Assembly (NCBI RefSeq): GCF_023145695.1
Contig: NZ_JAJHVV010000015.1
Span: 39,714-103,713, forward strand
DNA: 64,000 bases
Direction of reading: 5' to 3'
Source: Vibrio amylolyticus
Lineage (GTDB): Bacteria; Pseudomonadota; Gammaproteobacteria; Enterobacterales; Vibrionaceae
Shown one piece after another: positions 26,146-35,076 of the stretch. The position numbers and the translations under genes were made by a program. The notes beneath the pieces were generated by a model. The model made no database searches and was not told where the DNA came from. It saw nothing but the letters and a program-made list of their open reading frames with translations. The first letter of the stretch is position 1; each line of letters opens with the position of its first letter.

Positions 26146-26172
26146 TAAAGCTTATTTGCTCTTCGCCGTTAC
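26146..26172 (+). promoter_or_regulatory. Sigma-28 (FliA) promoter of flagellin 3
   Basis: TAAAGCTT-N11-GCCGTTAC matches the sigma-28 consensus at 13 of 16 positions with exact spacing. It lies 82 bp upstream of the flagellin ATG, as with the other two flagellins. Confidence 0.78.
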
Positions 26173-26253
26173 AGGACTGAGAGAAATGAGATGCGTCAAA
26201 GTGAGGTGAGAGACACGACGGCGCATCACCCTTAATGCCGAAGGAGATCAAAC

Positions 26254-27384
26254 ATGGCAATTAACGTAAACACTAATGTGTCGGCGATGACCGCACAGCG
26301 GTACCTTAATGGTGCCTCTGACGGGATGCAAAAGTCGATGGAACGCCTATCGTCAGGGTATAAAATAAACAGTGCTCGAGATGATGCGGCCGGCCTTCAA
26401 ATATCTAACCGTTTAACATCGCAAAGTCGTGGCTTAGACATGGCGGTTAAAAACGCGAATGATGGTATTTCTATTGCTCAGACAGCGGAAGGGGCAATGA
26501 ATGAAACAACCAATATTCTTCAACGAATGCGTGATCTATCCCTTCAATCTGCCAATGGTTCGAACTCTCGTTCTGAGCGTGTTGCGATTCAAGAGGAAGT
26601 CTCTGCGCTCAATAACGAGTTAAATCGTATTGCAGAAACAACCTCGTTTGGTGGTAACAAACTACTGAACGGTTCATTTGGTAATCAGTCATTTCAAATC
26701 GGTGCCAGCTCAGGTGAAGCAGTTATGCTTTCTATGGGCAATATGCGTTCTGATACCATGGACATGGGTGGCAAAAATTACGTTGCAACGACTGGGCAAG
26801 CGCCTGACTGGAAGGTAGATGCCGCAACGGATCTAACACTGGACTATAATGATCAAAACGGCGTTGCAAAATCGCTTACTATCAACGCGAAACAGGGTGA
26901 TGATATTGAGCAGTTAGCGACGTATATTAATGGTCAAAGCCCAGACGTTAAAGCGTCGGTTGGAGAAGAAGGTAAACTTCAATTGTTTGCATCCACCCAG
27001 AAAGTTTCGGGTGATGTGACTATTGGTGGTGGTTTAGGCGGTGAAATTGGCTTTGGAGCAGGGGCTGATGTCACTGTTGCTGACGTGGATGTGACAACGG
27101 TTGCCGGTTCACAATTAGGCGTATCGGTCATTGATGGCGCGTTAAAAGCGGTAGACAGTCAACGTGCATCATTGGGTGCATTCCAAAACCGTTTTGGACA
27201 CGCAATTAGTAACTTGGATAATATCAATGAGAATGTGAATTCATCTCGAAGTCGTATCCTCGATACCGATTACGCGAAAGAAACAACGCAAATGGCGAAA
27301 TCGCAAATACTTCAACAAGCGAGTACGTCAGTGCTAGCTCAGGCGAAGCAGTCACCATCTGCAGCTCTTAGCTTGTTAGGTTGA
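26254..27384 (+). CDS. Polar flagellin 3
   Basis: A 376-residue flagellin, very close to flagellin 2 in its first 140 and last 90 residues and divergent in the centre. The start MAINVNTNVSAMTAQRYLN is preceded by AAGGAG. It ends in AALSLLG. It has its own sigma-28 promoter, and since no T-run terminator is seen before flaG at 27462, some transcripts may continue into flaG-fliD-flaI-fliS. Confidence 0.94.
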   Translation: MAINVNTNVSAMTAQRYLNGASDGMQKSMERLSSGYKINSARDDAAGLQISNRLTSQSRGLDMAVKNANDGISIAQTAEGAMNETTNILQRMRDLSLQSANGSNSRSERVAIQEEVSALNNELNRIAETTSFGGNKLLNGSFGNQSFQIGASSGEAVMLSMGNMRSDTMDMGGKNYVATTGQAPDWKVDAATDLTLDYNDQNGVAKSLTINAKQGDDIEQLATYINGQSPDVKASVGEEGKLQLFASTQKVSGDVTIGGGLGGEIGFGAGADVTVADVDVTTVAGSQLGVSVIDGALKAVDSQRASLGAFQNRFGHAISNLDNINENVNSSRSRILDTDYAKETTQMAKSQILQQASTSVLAQAKQSPSAALSLLG

Positions 27385-27461
27385 TCGGTAGGTTTCGTCA
27401 GGAGCTTATTGGGAAAGGTAACGTTATGGTTACCAACCTATAAGGTGGAAGGGAGATTGTT

Positions 27462-27890
27462 ATGGAAATACCATCCAATGCATCGAACATCCAGCCTTAC
27501 GGCTCAAATGGTGGCATTAAACTTGCTTCAGAAAACAATGGTGCCCCAAGCGTTTCCTCCCGAAAGGAGAGTAACAGAGCGTCAGAAATTAATCAGAGGC
27601 ATGTTCAATCTGTTGAAGCAACGATCGAGCTGGTAAAACAGCGAGAAAAGCTTAACCAGCAAGAACGTGAAATGATAGTCGAGCAGATGAACGATTTTAT
27701 CTCTTCGATTAATACTGGTTTATCCTTCCGAGTTGATGAACAATCAGGAAGGGACGTTGTTACCATCTATGAGGCCAGTACTGGTGATATTATTCGTCAG
27801 ATACCGGAAGAGGAGATGTTAGAGGTATTACGACGCCTTCGAGATCAAGCAGCCCGCTACTCATCGGGGCTAGTTATTGACAAGGTATAA
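27462..27890 (+). CDS. flaG: Flagellar protein FlaG
   Basis: FlaG (142 residues) is a small soluble protein that influences filament length; its biochemical role is unsettled. The disordered, Ser/Asn-rich first 55 residues precede the conserved FlaG domain with LSFRVDEQSGRDVVTIYEAS and IPEEEMLEVLRRLRD. GGGAG precedes the ATG. It is the first gene of flaG-fliD-flaI-fliS. Confidence 0.92.
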   Translation: MEIPSNASNIQPYGSNGGIKLASENNGAPSVSSRKESNRASEINQRHVQSVEATIELVKQREKLNQQEREMIVEQMNDFISSINTGLSFRVDEQSGRDVVTIYEASTGDIIRQIPEEEMLEVLRRLRDQAARYSSGLVIDKV

Positions 27891-27913
27891 TCGTGTTTTT
27901 TTGAGGTGATTTA

Positions 27914-29896
27914 ATGAGTTTAGGCCCTATGGGGATGAATACTGGCATGGATATCAATTCCATGGTCAGCAAAATTGTCGATGCGGAGCGTGTACCCAAA
28001 CAGCAACGTATCGATAATGAGCGGGCCAATATTGATGCTAGTATCAGTGCCTACGGTCGACTCAAAGAGTCGCTGGATACGATGAAAAATCTCATGGCAA
28101 GCTTTCGTCAAGAGAAAGCGTTTGCAGCACGAACGGTCGGCACAACTAATGAAAGTGTCGTCGCTGCAACCGCAAATACGGAAGCCATGGCTGGGAGATA
28201 TGCTGTCGATGTGTTGCAGCTTGCACAGAGTCACAAAATTGCGTCTGATGTTCTCTCACCAGACGACAAATTTGGCCCTGGTAGGCTGCAGATCCAATTA
28301 GGTCGAGATGAATTTACCATCGATGTAAACGAAAACTCGCGCCTAGTTGATGTCGTTAGAGAAATTAATAACAACAAGAGTAACCCAGGTGTTAGAGCTT
28401 CGGTTATTAATGATGTCGAAGGGCCTAGGCTCATCATGGCATCAAATCTATCAGGGCAAGAGAACGCAATTAAAGTCTCTGCAGACGCCGCACTACATGA
28501 TCCGCTTAATAAGCTTGAATACAAAACACTAGAAGAGCGAGTCAAAGACTTAGAAAAAGCCCGTTCTGCTGCGCAACAACTTATCAGTCCTTTATCCCCC
28601 ATTGAACAAAAGCTTGCAGACAAGGTCGCTGAGACAATTAGTAACGCTGCAAAAGGGGTTGATGAAGAGCTTGCCGAAGAGGCCTCGGAAGCGGCATTAG
28701 CCGCTGACCCATCAGCAGATAAAGCGGGTAATGAGTTATCAAAAGATGGTATTACCGCCGCCGCTGATGCAACAAAATATCAAAAACCTCAAGATAGAAT
28801 CCCTGGCTGGACAGAAACGGCGTCAGGAACACTGCTAGACTCATACTATGAACCTGAACCTGAACTTGATGCAAAAGCATTAGAAAAAGCGCCAGATGTT
28901 CCTGGGTGGAATAACAGTGCGTCAGGAACATTAACGGATTCATACGTCACGCCTAAAGAAGCGAAGCAAGCCTTAGAGCGTAAACTTGCTGACGAAAAGG
29001 CCGCGATTGAACGCGCTGTAGCTTCAGGTGAAATGACGCCAGAACGAGCCAAGCAGCTTGAGCGAGCGAAACTCACACCAGAAGAACGTGCTTACTTAGA
29101 GCGTGTTGATAAAGCGGATGCCGATCTTCTGTCGGCTCAGAAAGCGTTTGATACTTATGTTGGTATGACTCAGGTTCAAGCCGCCCAAGACTCTAAAGTG
29201 ATGCTTGATGGTGTCGCTCAATTGTCTAGCCATAATAACGTAATTGAAAATGCCATTGAAGGTGTTGATTTAACGGTTAAAGGTAAATCAGAAGTAGGAA
29301 AAGCGCCTGCCGAAATTGATATTGAATACGATAGGCAAGGTGTTCGAGAAGATATTGAGCAATTTGTTGCAGCTTATAATCAATTTTATCAAACCAGCAA
29401 AGAGTTAGGCGGCGTTGATCCAAGAACTGGACAGGGTGGGCCTTTAGCCGGCGACAGTATTGTTCGAAGTGCAGACTCACGATTAAAGTCGGTGTTTTCA
29501 TCCAGTATTGAACCTGCTCCGGATGAACTCAAAACGTTGACAGAGTTTGGTATCACGACCACCAGGCAAGGTACATTAGAAATCAACTACAATATGCTTG
29601 ACCGTCAGCTCAACAATAATTTCACTAAGCTAGGTGATTTTTTTGGTGGCAACCAAGGTTTTGCAAAAAAAGTTGAAGATGCGATCAATAGCATGACCAA
29701 TGCTACTGGATCGATTAGAACCAGAGAGCAGAGTCTTGTGGAGAGTAATTACCGCTTGAATGATGATCAGGTGGCACTTGATCGCCGTATGGATGGTTTA
29801 GAGAAGCGAACACACTCGAAATTTGCCAGCATGCAAGACTCAACTAGCAAGATGCAGTATCAATTAGCGGGTATGATGAATGCCCTTGGTCGATAA
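27914..29896 (+). CDS. fliD: Flagellar filament cap protein FliD
   Basis: FliD (660 residues) caps the filament and folds exported flagellin. The N-terminal FliD_N domain begins with GMDINSMVSKIVDAERVPKQ, and the C-terminal FliD domain with the closing coiled coil spans about 420-660. It is about 190 residues longer than E. coli FliD because of a charged Ala/Glu-rich insertion (about 200-400). Within it a motif PGWxxxASGTLxDSY occurs twice (residues 297-311 and 330-344). The surface-exposed cap domains are the variable part of the family. GAGGTGA precedes the ATG. Confidence 0.93.
   Translation: MSLGPMGMNTGMDINSMVSKIVDAERVPKQQRIDNERANIDASISAYGRLKESLDTMKNLMASFRQEKAFAARTVGTTNESVVAATANTEAMAGRYAVDVLQLAQSHKIASDVLSPDDKFGPGRLQIQLGRDEFTIDVNENSRLVDVVREINNNKSNPGVRASVINDVEGPRLIMASNLSGQENAIKVSADAALHDPLNKLEYKTLEERVKDLEKARSAAQQLISPLSPIEQKLADKVAETISNAAKGVDEELAEEASEAALAADPSADKAGNELSKDGITAAADATKYQKPQDRIPGWTETASGTLLDSYYEPEPELDAKALEKAPDVPGWNNSASGTLTDSYVTPKEAKQALERKLADEKAAIERAVASGEMTPERAKQLERAKLTPEERAYLERVDKADADLLSAQKAFDTYVGMTQVQAAQDSKVMLDGVAQLSSHNNVIENAIEGVDLTVKGKSEVGKAPAEIDIEYDRQGVREDIEQFVAAYNQFYQTSKELGGVDPRTGQGGPLAGDSIVRSADSRLKSVFSSSIEPAPDELKTLTEFGITTTRQGTLEINYNMLDRQLNNNFTKLGDFFGGNQGFAKKVEDAINSMTNATGSIRTREQSLVESNYRLNDDQVALDRRMDGLEKRTHSKFASMQDSTSKMQYQLAGMMNALGR
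28799..28945 (+). repeat. Duplicated PGW-ASGTL-DSY motif inside fliD
   Basis: Two in-frame copies, at 28799-28849 (residues 296-312) and 28898-28945 (329-344), share P-G-W-x3-A-S-G-T-L-x-D-S-Y, 33 codons apart. DNA identity is high around CCTGG and GCGTCAGGAACA but the codons have drifted, so the duplication is old. It lies in the variable part of the cap. Confidence 0.7.
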
Positions 29897-29941
29897 ACCT
29901 TGATAATGTTTTCGCCTGTAAGGGCGGAACAATAAGAAACT

Positions 29942-30244
29942 ATGGTTAAAACAGCAGATATTCGTGATATCGATCACCAAATTACCGCAATTTTACAGAA
30001 AGATGACTTTGATGCTGAAGAAATCGCTGGGCTGGTCGATAAAAGGGAACAGATATTGCAAAATATCTTAAACTATATAAAAGAAAATCCGAGTTTTGCG
30101 GAGTCAGATGATTGGCTCTCCTTAGTTGAACAGACGAAGAATATCGTACTACTCTTGCAGTCAGAGACGACGAAAGTCGGTAGCGCGCTTAAGAAATACC
30201 GTTACGGTAATAAGTCAGTTCAACAATACAAGAAGTTTTTATAG
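29942..30244 (+). CDS. flaI: Flagellar protein FlaI (FliT-like)
   Basis: The 100-residue, mostly helical protein sits between fliD and fliS, where Vibrio flaI is found and where enterobacteria encode the FliD chaperone FliT. It shows DxxxITAILQKDDFDAEEIAGLVDKREQIL and has no signal peptide. A FliT-type chaperone role is inferred from position, size and helical character, not from a diagnostic motif. Confidence 0.75.
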   Translation: MVKTADIRDIDHQITAILQKDDFDAEEIAGLVDKREQILQNILNYIKENPSFAESDDWLSLVEQTKNIVLLLQSETTKVGSALKKYRYGNKSVQQYKKFL

Positions 30245-30256
30245 AAGAGGAAAGCT

Positions 30257-30667
30257 ATGCGTGGTTCATTACAGGCATACAAAAAAGTATCAGTAGACAG
30301 TCAGTTGAGTGCAGCGTCACCACATAAGATTGTTCAAATGCTTATGGCGGGTGCCATCGAGCGACTGATCCAAGGTAAAGCCGCGATGCAGCAAGGAAAC
30401 ATCCCAGTAAAAGGGGAGCGTTTAGGCAAAGCGTTAGACATCATTATTAGTCTAAGAAGCTGCTTATCGATGAGCGATGGTGGGGATGTAGCAAAAAATT
30501 TGGACCAGTTGTATGAATTTATGATCACTCAGATCTCTACAGCAAATCACCAAAACGACCCTCAGCCGATCGATGATGTTATCGACATTATCCGTGAAAT
30601 TAAGTCAGCCTGGGATCAAATTCCGGCTGAATATCATAATTTAACAGCCTCTGACGTTGGCATGTAA
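30257..30667 (+). CDS. fliS: Flagellin export chaperone FliS
   Basis: FliS (136 residues) binds the C-terminus of flagellin and prevents early polymerisation in the cytoplasm. Family motifs are the start MRGSLQAYKKVSVDSQLSAA, SPHKIVQMLMAGAIERLIQGK, and the LDIIISLRSCL helix. GAGGAAAG precedes the ATG. It is the last gene of the flaG unit and is followed by a terminator. Confidence 0.94.
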   Translation: MRGSLQAYKKVSVDSQLSAASPHKIVQMLMAGAIERLIQGKAAMQQGNIPVKGERLGKALDIIISLRSCLSMSDGGDVAKNLDQLYEFMITQISTANHQNDPQPIDDVIDIIREIKSAWDQIPAEYHNLTASDVGM

Positions 30668-30744
30668 TTACTAATTAAAAGATGACATTAAGCTCACAAC
30701 GAGCAATTGCATTGTTGCCTTATTTTTTTAATCAAATAAAATAG

Positions 30745-30776
30745 AAGCCACTTACAGTATTGTAGTGGCTTTTTTG
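30745..30776 (+). terminator. Rho-independent terminator after fliS
   Basis: AAGCCACT pairs with AGTGGCTT around an 11-nt loop and is followed by six T residues. It isolates flrA from the flagellin and flaG units. Confidence 0.88.
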
Positions 30777-30793
30777 TTGCTGATTCATATAAA

Positions 30794-30822
30794 TTGTCTA
30801 TCGTTATAGTAGTGCTTATAAG
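30794..30822 (+). promoter_or_regulatory. Sigma-70-like promoter of flrA
   Basis: TTGTCT and TATAAG are spaced by 17 bases, a good housekeeping promoter, about 70 bp before the flrA ATG. No GG-N10-GC or sigma-28 element is present. This fits flrA as the top gene of the Vibrio flagellar hierarchy. Confidence 0.55.
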
Positions 30823-30892
30823 ATAAGCGCCCCGTTTCCAGACTAGTAGACTTAGCCACTAACATATCAAATGAAGGCAATCATTCTCACCT

Positions 30893-32365
30893 ATGCATGG
30901 TTTAGCAAAAATACTTGTGATTGAAGATGACGCGCAAGTGCGAATCAATCTGAGTAATATCTTAGAATTCGTTGGAGAACAGTGTGAAGTTGTGACTTCT
31001 GATCAAATTGATGAGCTCGATTGGTCAAAGTTTTCTGCAGGATGCATCATCGGTTCTATACAAGGACAAGTACTGCCTTCGAGCTTGACTCATAAGCTCT
31101 CAACCGATCACCACATTCCACTCTTAATAGCGGGCAAACAGTCATACTCCGTTGATGACTACCCTCAATATATCGGAGAGTTAGAGTTCCCTCTTAACTA
31201 TCCTCAACTTAGTGAAGCGCTTAGACATTGTAAAGACTTTCTAGGGCGTAAGGGCGTTCAAGTTTCAGCGGCTTCTCGTAAAAACACCTTATTTCGAAGT
31301 CTAGTCGGCCAAAGTCTAGGCATGCAGGAAGTGAGACACCTGATAGAACAGGTGTCTGACACAGAAGCGAATGTACTCATTCTAGGGGAGTCAGGAACGG
31401 GTAAAGAAGTCGTCGCACGTAATATCCATTACCACTCAACACGCCGTAATGGACCATTTGTGCCAATTAACTGTGGTGCTATTCCGCCAGATTTACTTGA
31501 GAGTGAGTTGTTTGGTCATGAAAAAGGCGCATTCACAGGGGCCATTACGTCGAGAAAAGGGCGTTTTGAGCTTGCAGAAGGTGGCACGCTGTTTCTTGAC
31601 GAAATTGGTGATATGCCAATGCCAATGCAAGTTAAACTGCTGCGTGTACTTCAAGAACGAAGCTTCGAGCGTGTTGGTGGTAATACGACTATTAAAGTCA
31701 ATGTGCGCATCGTCGCGGCGACCCACCGTCATCTTGAAGAGATGATAGGGGCAGAGTCGTTTCGTGAAGATCTGTACTACCGTTTGAATGTATTTCCAAT
31801 TGAAATGCCTGCCCTGAAAGAGCGTAAGGATGACATTCCTCTGCTAATTCAAGAGTTGATGACCCGAATGGAAGCAGAAGGCGGTCAACCAATCTGTTTT
31901 ACTCCAAGAGCCATTAATTCACTAATGGAACACGATTGGGCGGGTAACGTTCGTGAGCTTGCCAATTTGATTGAGCGAATGATTATCCTCTATCCAAATA
32001 GTTTGGTGGATGTGAATCATCTTCCTACTAAATATCGTTACAGTGATATTCCAGAGTTCCAACCTGAACAATCAAGCTTTGCTTCAATTGAAGAGCAAGA
32101 GCGTGATGTACTTGCGGATATTTTCTCGGAAGACTTTAGCCTAGATAGTGTTGATGCGTTCCAAGATCACAGCCATGATCACGCTCCTCAATCTCTTCCA
32201 CCAGAGGGGCTAAACCTCAAGGAGCTATTGGCAGAACTAGAGGTCAATATGATCAACCAAGCGCTTGATGCTCAAAGTGGTGTCGTCGCAAGAGCGGCGG
32301 ATATGCTTGGCATGAGACGCACGACTTTGGTCGAGAAAATGCGTAAGTACAATTTGCAACGGTAG
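30893..32365 (+). CDS. flrA: Flagellar master regulator FlrA (FleQ family)
   Basis: FlrA (490 residues) is the sigma-54 activator that starts Vibrio flagellar expression. The N-terminal receiver-like domain (about 1-120) is degenerate. LFRSLVGQSLGMQ (about 137-149) corresponds to the FleQ c-di-GMP-binding segment at the AAA+ boundary. The AAA+ core has Walker A GESGTGKE, the sigma-54-contacting GAFTGA loop and Walker B LFLDEIGD. The C-terminal Fis-type helix-turn-helix contains ARAADMLGMRRTTLVEKM. The start has only a weak binding site. Also called flaK in V. parahaemolyticus. Confidence 0.95.
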   Translation: MHGLAKILVIEDDAQVRINLSNILEFVGEQCEVVTSDQIDELDWSKFSAGCIIGSIQGQVLPSSLTHKLSTDHHIPLLIAGKQSYSVDDYPQYIGELEFPLNYPQLSEALRHCKDFLGRKGVQVSAASRKNTLFRSLVGQSLGMQEVRHLIEQVSDTEANVLILGESGTGKEVVARNIHYHSTRRNGPFVPINCGAIPPDLLESELFGHEKGAFTGAITSRKGRFELAEGGTLFLDEIGDMPMPMQVKLLRVLQERSFERVGGNTTIKVNVRIVAATHRHLEEMIGAESFREDLYYRLNVFPIEMPALKERKDDIPLLIQELMTRMEAEGGQPICFTPRAINSLMEHDWAGNVRELANLIERMIILYPNSLVDVNHLPTKYRYSDIPEFQPEQSSFASIEEQERDVLADIFSEDFSLDSVDAFQDHSHDHAPQSLPPEGLNLKELLAELEVNMINQALDAQSGVVARAADMLGMRRTTLVEKMRKYNLQR

Positions 32366-32418
32366 TGTGTCAATAACTTGTCGTCTTGATAAAGTGCTGA
32401 TAAATAAAAGAAATAGTC

Positions 32419-32434
32419 TGGCTTGTTAATTGCA
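32419..32434 (+). promoter_or_regulatory. Sigma-54 promoter of flrBC
   Basis: TGGCTTGTTAATTGCA has GG and GC separated by 10 bases and the TTGC of the -12 element. Transcription would start near 32445, 27 nt before the flrB ATG. FlrA is the expected activator. Confidence 0.75.
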
Positions 32435-32471
32435 TGTCAGGCTATTGTAGTTTAATTGGCAGAAAGTCGAC

Positions 32472-33533
32472 ATGCAAACATCAGAGTCTACCGAACATCA
32501 GTCCCACTTAGGAACACTTGAAGACCAAGTTGAGCGCTATAAGCAGGTGCTGGACGTTATGCCTGCGGGTGTCATCTTACTTGATACCCAAGGCGTGGTG
32601 CGAGAGGCGAATCCAGAAGCGCAAAAGCTACTTGAGATACCATTGATTGGCGAAAAGTGGTTCAGCGTAATTCAAATGGCGTTCGCCCCACGGGAAGATG
32701 ATGGTCATGAGATATCTTTGCGTAATGGGCGTAAGGTCAGGCTAGCAATATCTGCGTCTCATACGGGGCAACTTATTTTGATCACCGATTTGACTGAAAC
32801 ACGTTTGCTTCAGTCACGTATCGGTGACCTGCAGCGTCTGTCATCACTGGGTAAAATGGTGGCTTCATTGGCTCACCAAGTTCGTACGCCACTTTCTAGC
32901 GCAATGCTCTATGCGTCTAACCTTGGCGCTCCTAACCTTCCAACTGCAACCAAAGATCGCTTCCAATCAAAGTTGATGGATAGATTGCACGACTTAGAGA
33001 AGCAAGTGAACGACATGCTTTTGTTCGCGAAAGGTGGCGACAACAAAGTGGTTAAGCCATTTACTGTTGAAGAGTTGGTAGCCGAGTTCAACCCCATGGT
33101 TGAGACTGCACTAAAACATAATCAGATTGATTATCATCTAGAAGTGGAACAAGAACAAACAGCAATGCTAGGCAACGCCAATGCGATTGCGTCTGCGTTA
33201 AGTAACTTGGTGTTAAATGCGATTCAGATTAGCGGCAAAAACGCGCAGGTTGATGTCTTTTTCCGACCTGTAAAAGATATGTTGAAAATTTCGGTTCAAG
33301 ACAGTGGCCCGGGTGTACCCAAAGAACTACAAAGCAAAATTATGGAACCATTTTTCACAACACGCTCCCAAGGTACTGGCCTTGGCCTCGCGGTCGTACA
33401 AATGGTTTGTCGTGCTCATGATGGAAATTTAGAGCTAATATCAGAACAGGGTGACGGCGCATGTTTTACCATGTGCTTACCACTACAACAAGACGCCTCG
33501 AAGACTCAGGAAGGGGAATCTCATGCCAATTAA
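32472..33533 (+). CDS. flrB: Flagellar sensor histidine kinase FlrB
   Basis: FlrB (353 residues) phosphorylates FlrC. It has no membrane segment and is cytoplasmic. A PAS domain (about 20-110, with DVMPAGVILLDTQGVVREANPEA) is followed by the HisKA dimerisation helix with His135 in SLAHQVRTPLSSA, then the ATPase domain with the N box NLVLNAIQ, DSGPGVP and GTGLGLAVV. The signal is not known and may relate to basal-body assembly. Also called flaL. Confidence 0.95.
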   Translation: MQTSESTEHQSHLGTLEDQVERYKQVLDVMPAGVILLDTQGVVREANPEAQKLLEIPLIGEKWFSVIQMAFAPREDDGHEISLRNGRKVRLAISASHTGQLILITDLTETRLLQSRIGDLQRLSSLGKMVASLAHQVRTPLSSAMLYASNLGAPNLPTATKDRFQSKLMDRLHDLEKQVNDMLLFAKGGDNKVVKPFTVEELVAEFNPMVETALKHNQIDYHLEVEQEQTAMLGNANAIASALSNLVLNAIQISGKNAQVDVFFRPVKDMLKISVQDSGPGVPKELQSKIMEPFFTTRSQGTGLGLAVVQMVCRAHDGNLELISEQGDGACFTMCLPLQQDASKTQEGESHAN

Positions 33534-33574
33534 ACTGGTTCTGATGCTTAAGCAAGAATTAACGGAGAATAACG

Positions 33575-34981
33575 ATGGCACAAAGTAAAGTCTTGATCGT
33601 AGAAGACGATGAAGGTCTACGCGAAGCATTGGTCGATACATTGGCATTAGCAGGCTACGAATGGCTTGAAGCCGATAGTGCAGAAGATGCTCTGGTTAAA
33701 CTCAAATCTAATTCCATCGATATCGTTGTTTCTGATGTCCAAATGGCGGGCATGGGCGGCTTAGCGCTACTACGTAATATCAAGCAGCACTGGCCTAATC
33801 TTCCTGTGTTACTGATGACCGCATACGCCAATATTGAAGACGCCGTTTCAGCAATGAAAGATGGCGCAATTGATTACATGGCAAAACCGTTTGCACCCGA
33901 AGTACTGCTTAACATGGTGAGTCGTTATGCGCCGGTCAAATCGGATGACAATGGTGATGCAATTGTTGCGGATGAGAAAAGTTTAAAGCTTCTCGCGTTG
34001 GCCGATAAAGTGGCGAAAACTGATGCGAATGTCATGGTTCTAGGGCCAAGTGGTTCGGGTAAAGAAGTGATGTCGCTTTATATTCATAACGCATCGACTC
34101 GCAAAGAGGGCCCATTTGTCGCAATCAACTGTGCTGCAATTCCCGATAACATGTTGGAAGCGACACTTTTTGGTTATGAAAAGGGAGCCTTTACCGGAGC
34201 GGTTCAAGCGTGTCCTGGCAAATTTGAACAAGCTCAAGGCGGAACCATACTGCTTGATGAAATCAGTGAGATGGATCTTAACTTACAGGCCAAATTACTG
34301 CGTGTGATTCAAGAGCGAGAAGTTGAACGATTAGGTAGTAGAAAGAGCATACAGCTGGATGTTCGAGTGTTAGCGACCAGTAACCGAGATCTTAAACAGT
34401 ATGTCCAAGAGGGCAACTTTCGTGAAGACCTTTATTATCGCTTAAACGTTTTTCCTATTACTTGGCCGGCATTACGAGAGAGAACGGGTGACATTCAGCC
34501 GTTAGCACAACACTTAGTCGAACGTCACTGCAAAAAGCTTGGTATCCCTGTTCCTCAGTTCAACAACGAAGCCATCAATAAACTACTGAGTTATGCCTGG
34601 CCTGGTAATGTTCGCGAACTCGACAATGTCGTTCAGCGCGCATTGATTCTTAGCGATAACCAAAATATTACCGGTGAGCATATATTACTTGAGGGTATTG
34701 ATTGGCAAGATGCTAGTGGACTACAGCAAGCCGTAGAGAGCGGTGCAGCGATACCGACGGTAAAACCGGTGGCTCAAGTGGATTCACCGCTTGTTAGCTC
34801 TCCTGCTTCATCAGGGCTAGGTGGTGAGCTTCGTGACCAAGAGTACAGCATAATTTTGGATACGCTCGTTGAATGCAATGGCCGTCGAAAAGAGATGGCT
34901 GAAAAGCTAGGAATTAGCCCAAGAACATTACGATACAAGCTCGCCAAGATGCGCGATGCTGGGATAGATGTTCCAGGCTAA
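33575..34981 (+). CDS. flrC: Flagellar response regulator FlrC
   Basis: FlrC (468 residues) is an NtrC-family sigma-54 activator for the middle flagellar genes. The receiver domain has Asp54 in VVSDVQMAG, with ED pair at 10-11 and Lys104-region AKPF. The AAA+ domain has GPSGSGKE, GAFTGA and ILLDEISE. The C-terminal Fis-type DNA-binding domain ends in RKEMAEKLGISPRTLRYKLAKM. It lies 41 bp after flrB in the same operon. Also called flaM. Confidence 0.96.
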   Translation: MAQSKVLIVEDDEGLREALVDTLALAGYEWLEADSAEDALVKLKSNSIDIVVSDVQMAGMGGLALLRNIKQHWPNLPVLLMTAYANIEDAVSAMKDGAIDYMAKPFAPEVLLNMVSRYAPVKSDDNGDAIVADEKSLKLLALADKVAKTDANVMVLGPSGSGKEVMSLYIHNASTRKEGPFVAINCAAIPDNMLEATLFGYEKGAFTGAVQACPGKFEQAQGGTILLDEISEMDLNLQAKLLRVIQEREVERLGSRKSIQLDVRVLATSNRDLKQYVQEGNFREDLYYRLNVFPITWPALRERTGDIQPLAQHLVERHCKKLGIPVPQFNNEAINKLLSYAWPGNVRELDNVVQRALILSDNQNITGEHILLEGIDWQDASGLQQAVESGAAIPTVKPVAQVDSPLVSSPASSGLGGELRDQEYSIILDTLVECNGRRKEMAEKLGISPRTLRYKLAKMRDAGIDVPG

Positions 34982-35009
34982 AAATGAGATAACGAGTACA
35001 CTGAAATCA

Positions 35010-35025
35010 TGGCATATTAATTGCT
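35010..35025 (+). promoter_or_regulatory. Sigma-54 promoter of the fliE operon
   Basis: TGGCATATTAATTGCT has the 10-base GG-GC spacing and TTGCT at -12. Transcription would start near 35036, about 41 nt before the fliE ATG at 35077. In Vibrio this operon is a FlrA- or FlrC-dependent sigma-54 class. Confidence 0.8.
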
Positions 35026-35076
35026 GCTTTCAGGTTATAGAGAACATAAGTCAAAGAATTGGCATTTGAGGTTGTT

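Larger units (their letters stand above)
25861..26253. other. Gap between flagellins 2 and 3
   Basis: The 393-bp gap holds the flagellin 2 terminator (25928-25952) and the flagellin 3 sigma-28 promoter (26146-26172). The stretch between them is very AT-rich and shows no gene or further site. Confidence 0.65.

Noticed and set aside
23286..27384. Flagellin array as possible phase-variation cassette
   Set aside because: All three copies are complete, in the same direction, each with its own promoter; there are no inverted repeats or recombinase gene.
27417..27434. Inverted repeat GGTAAC-N6-GTTACC before flaG
   Set aside because: No T-run follows, so it is not a rho-independent terminator; six-base arms are too short to call an operator.
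27409..27636. Plus-strand open frame overlapping flaG
   Set aside because: It overlaps flaG in another frame, has no family features, and flaG is clearly the coding frame.
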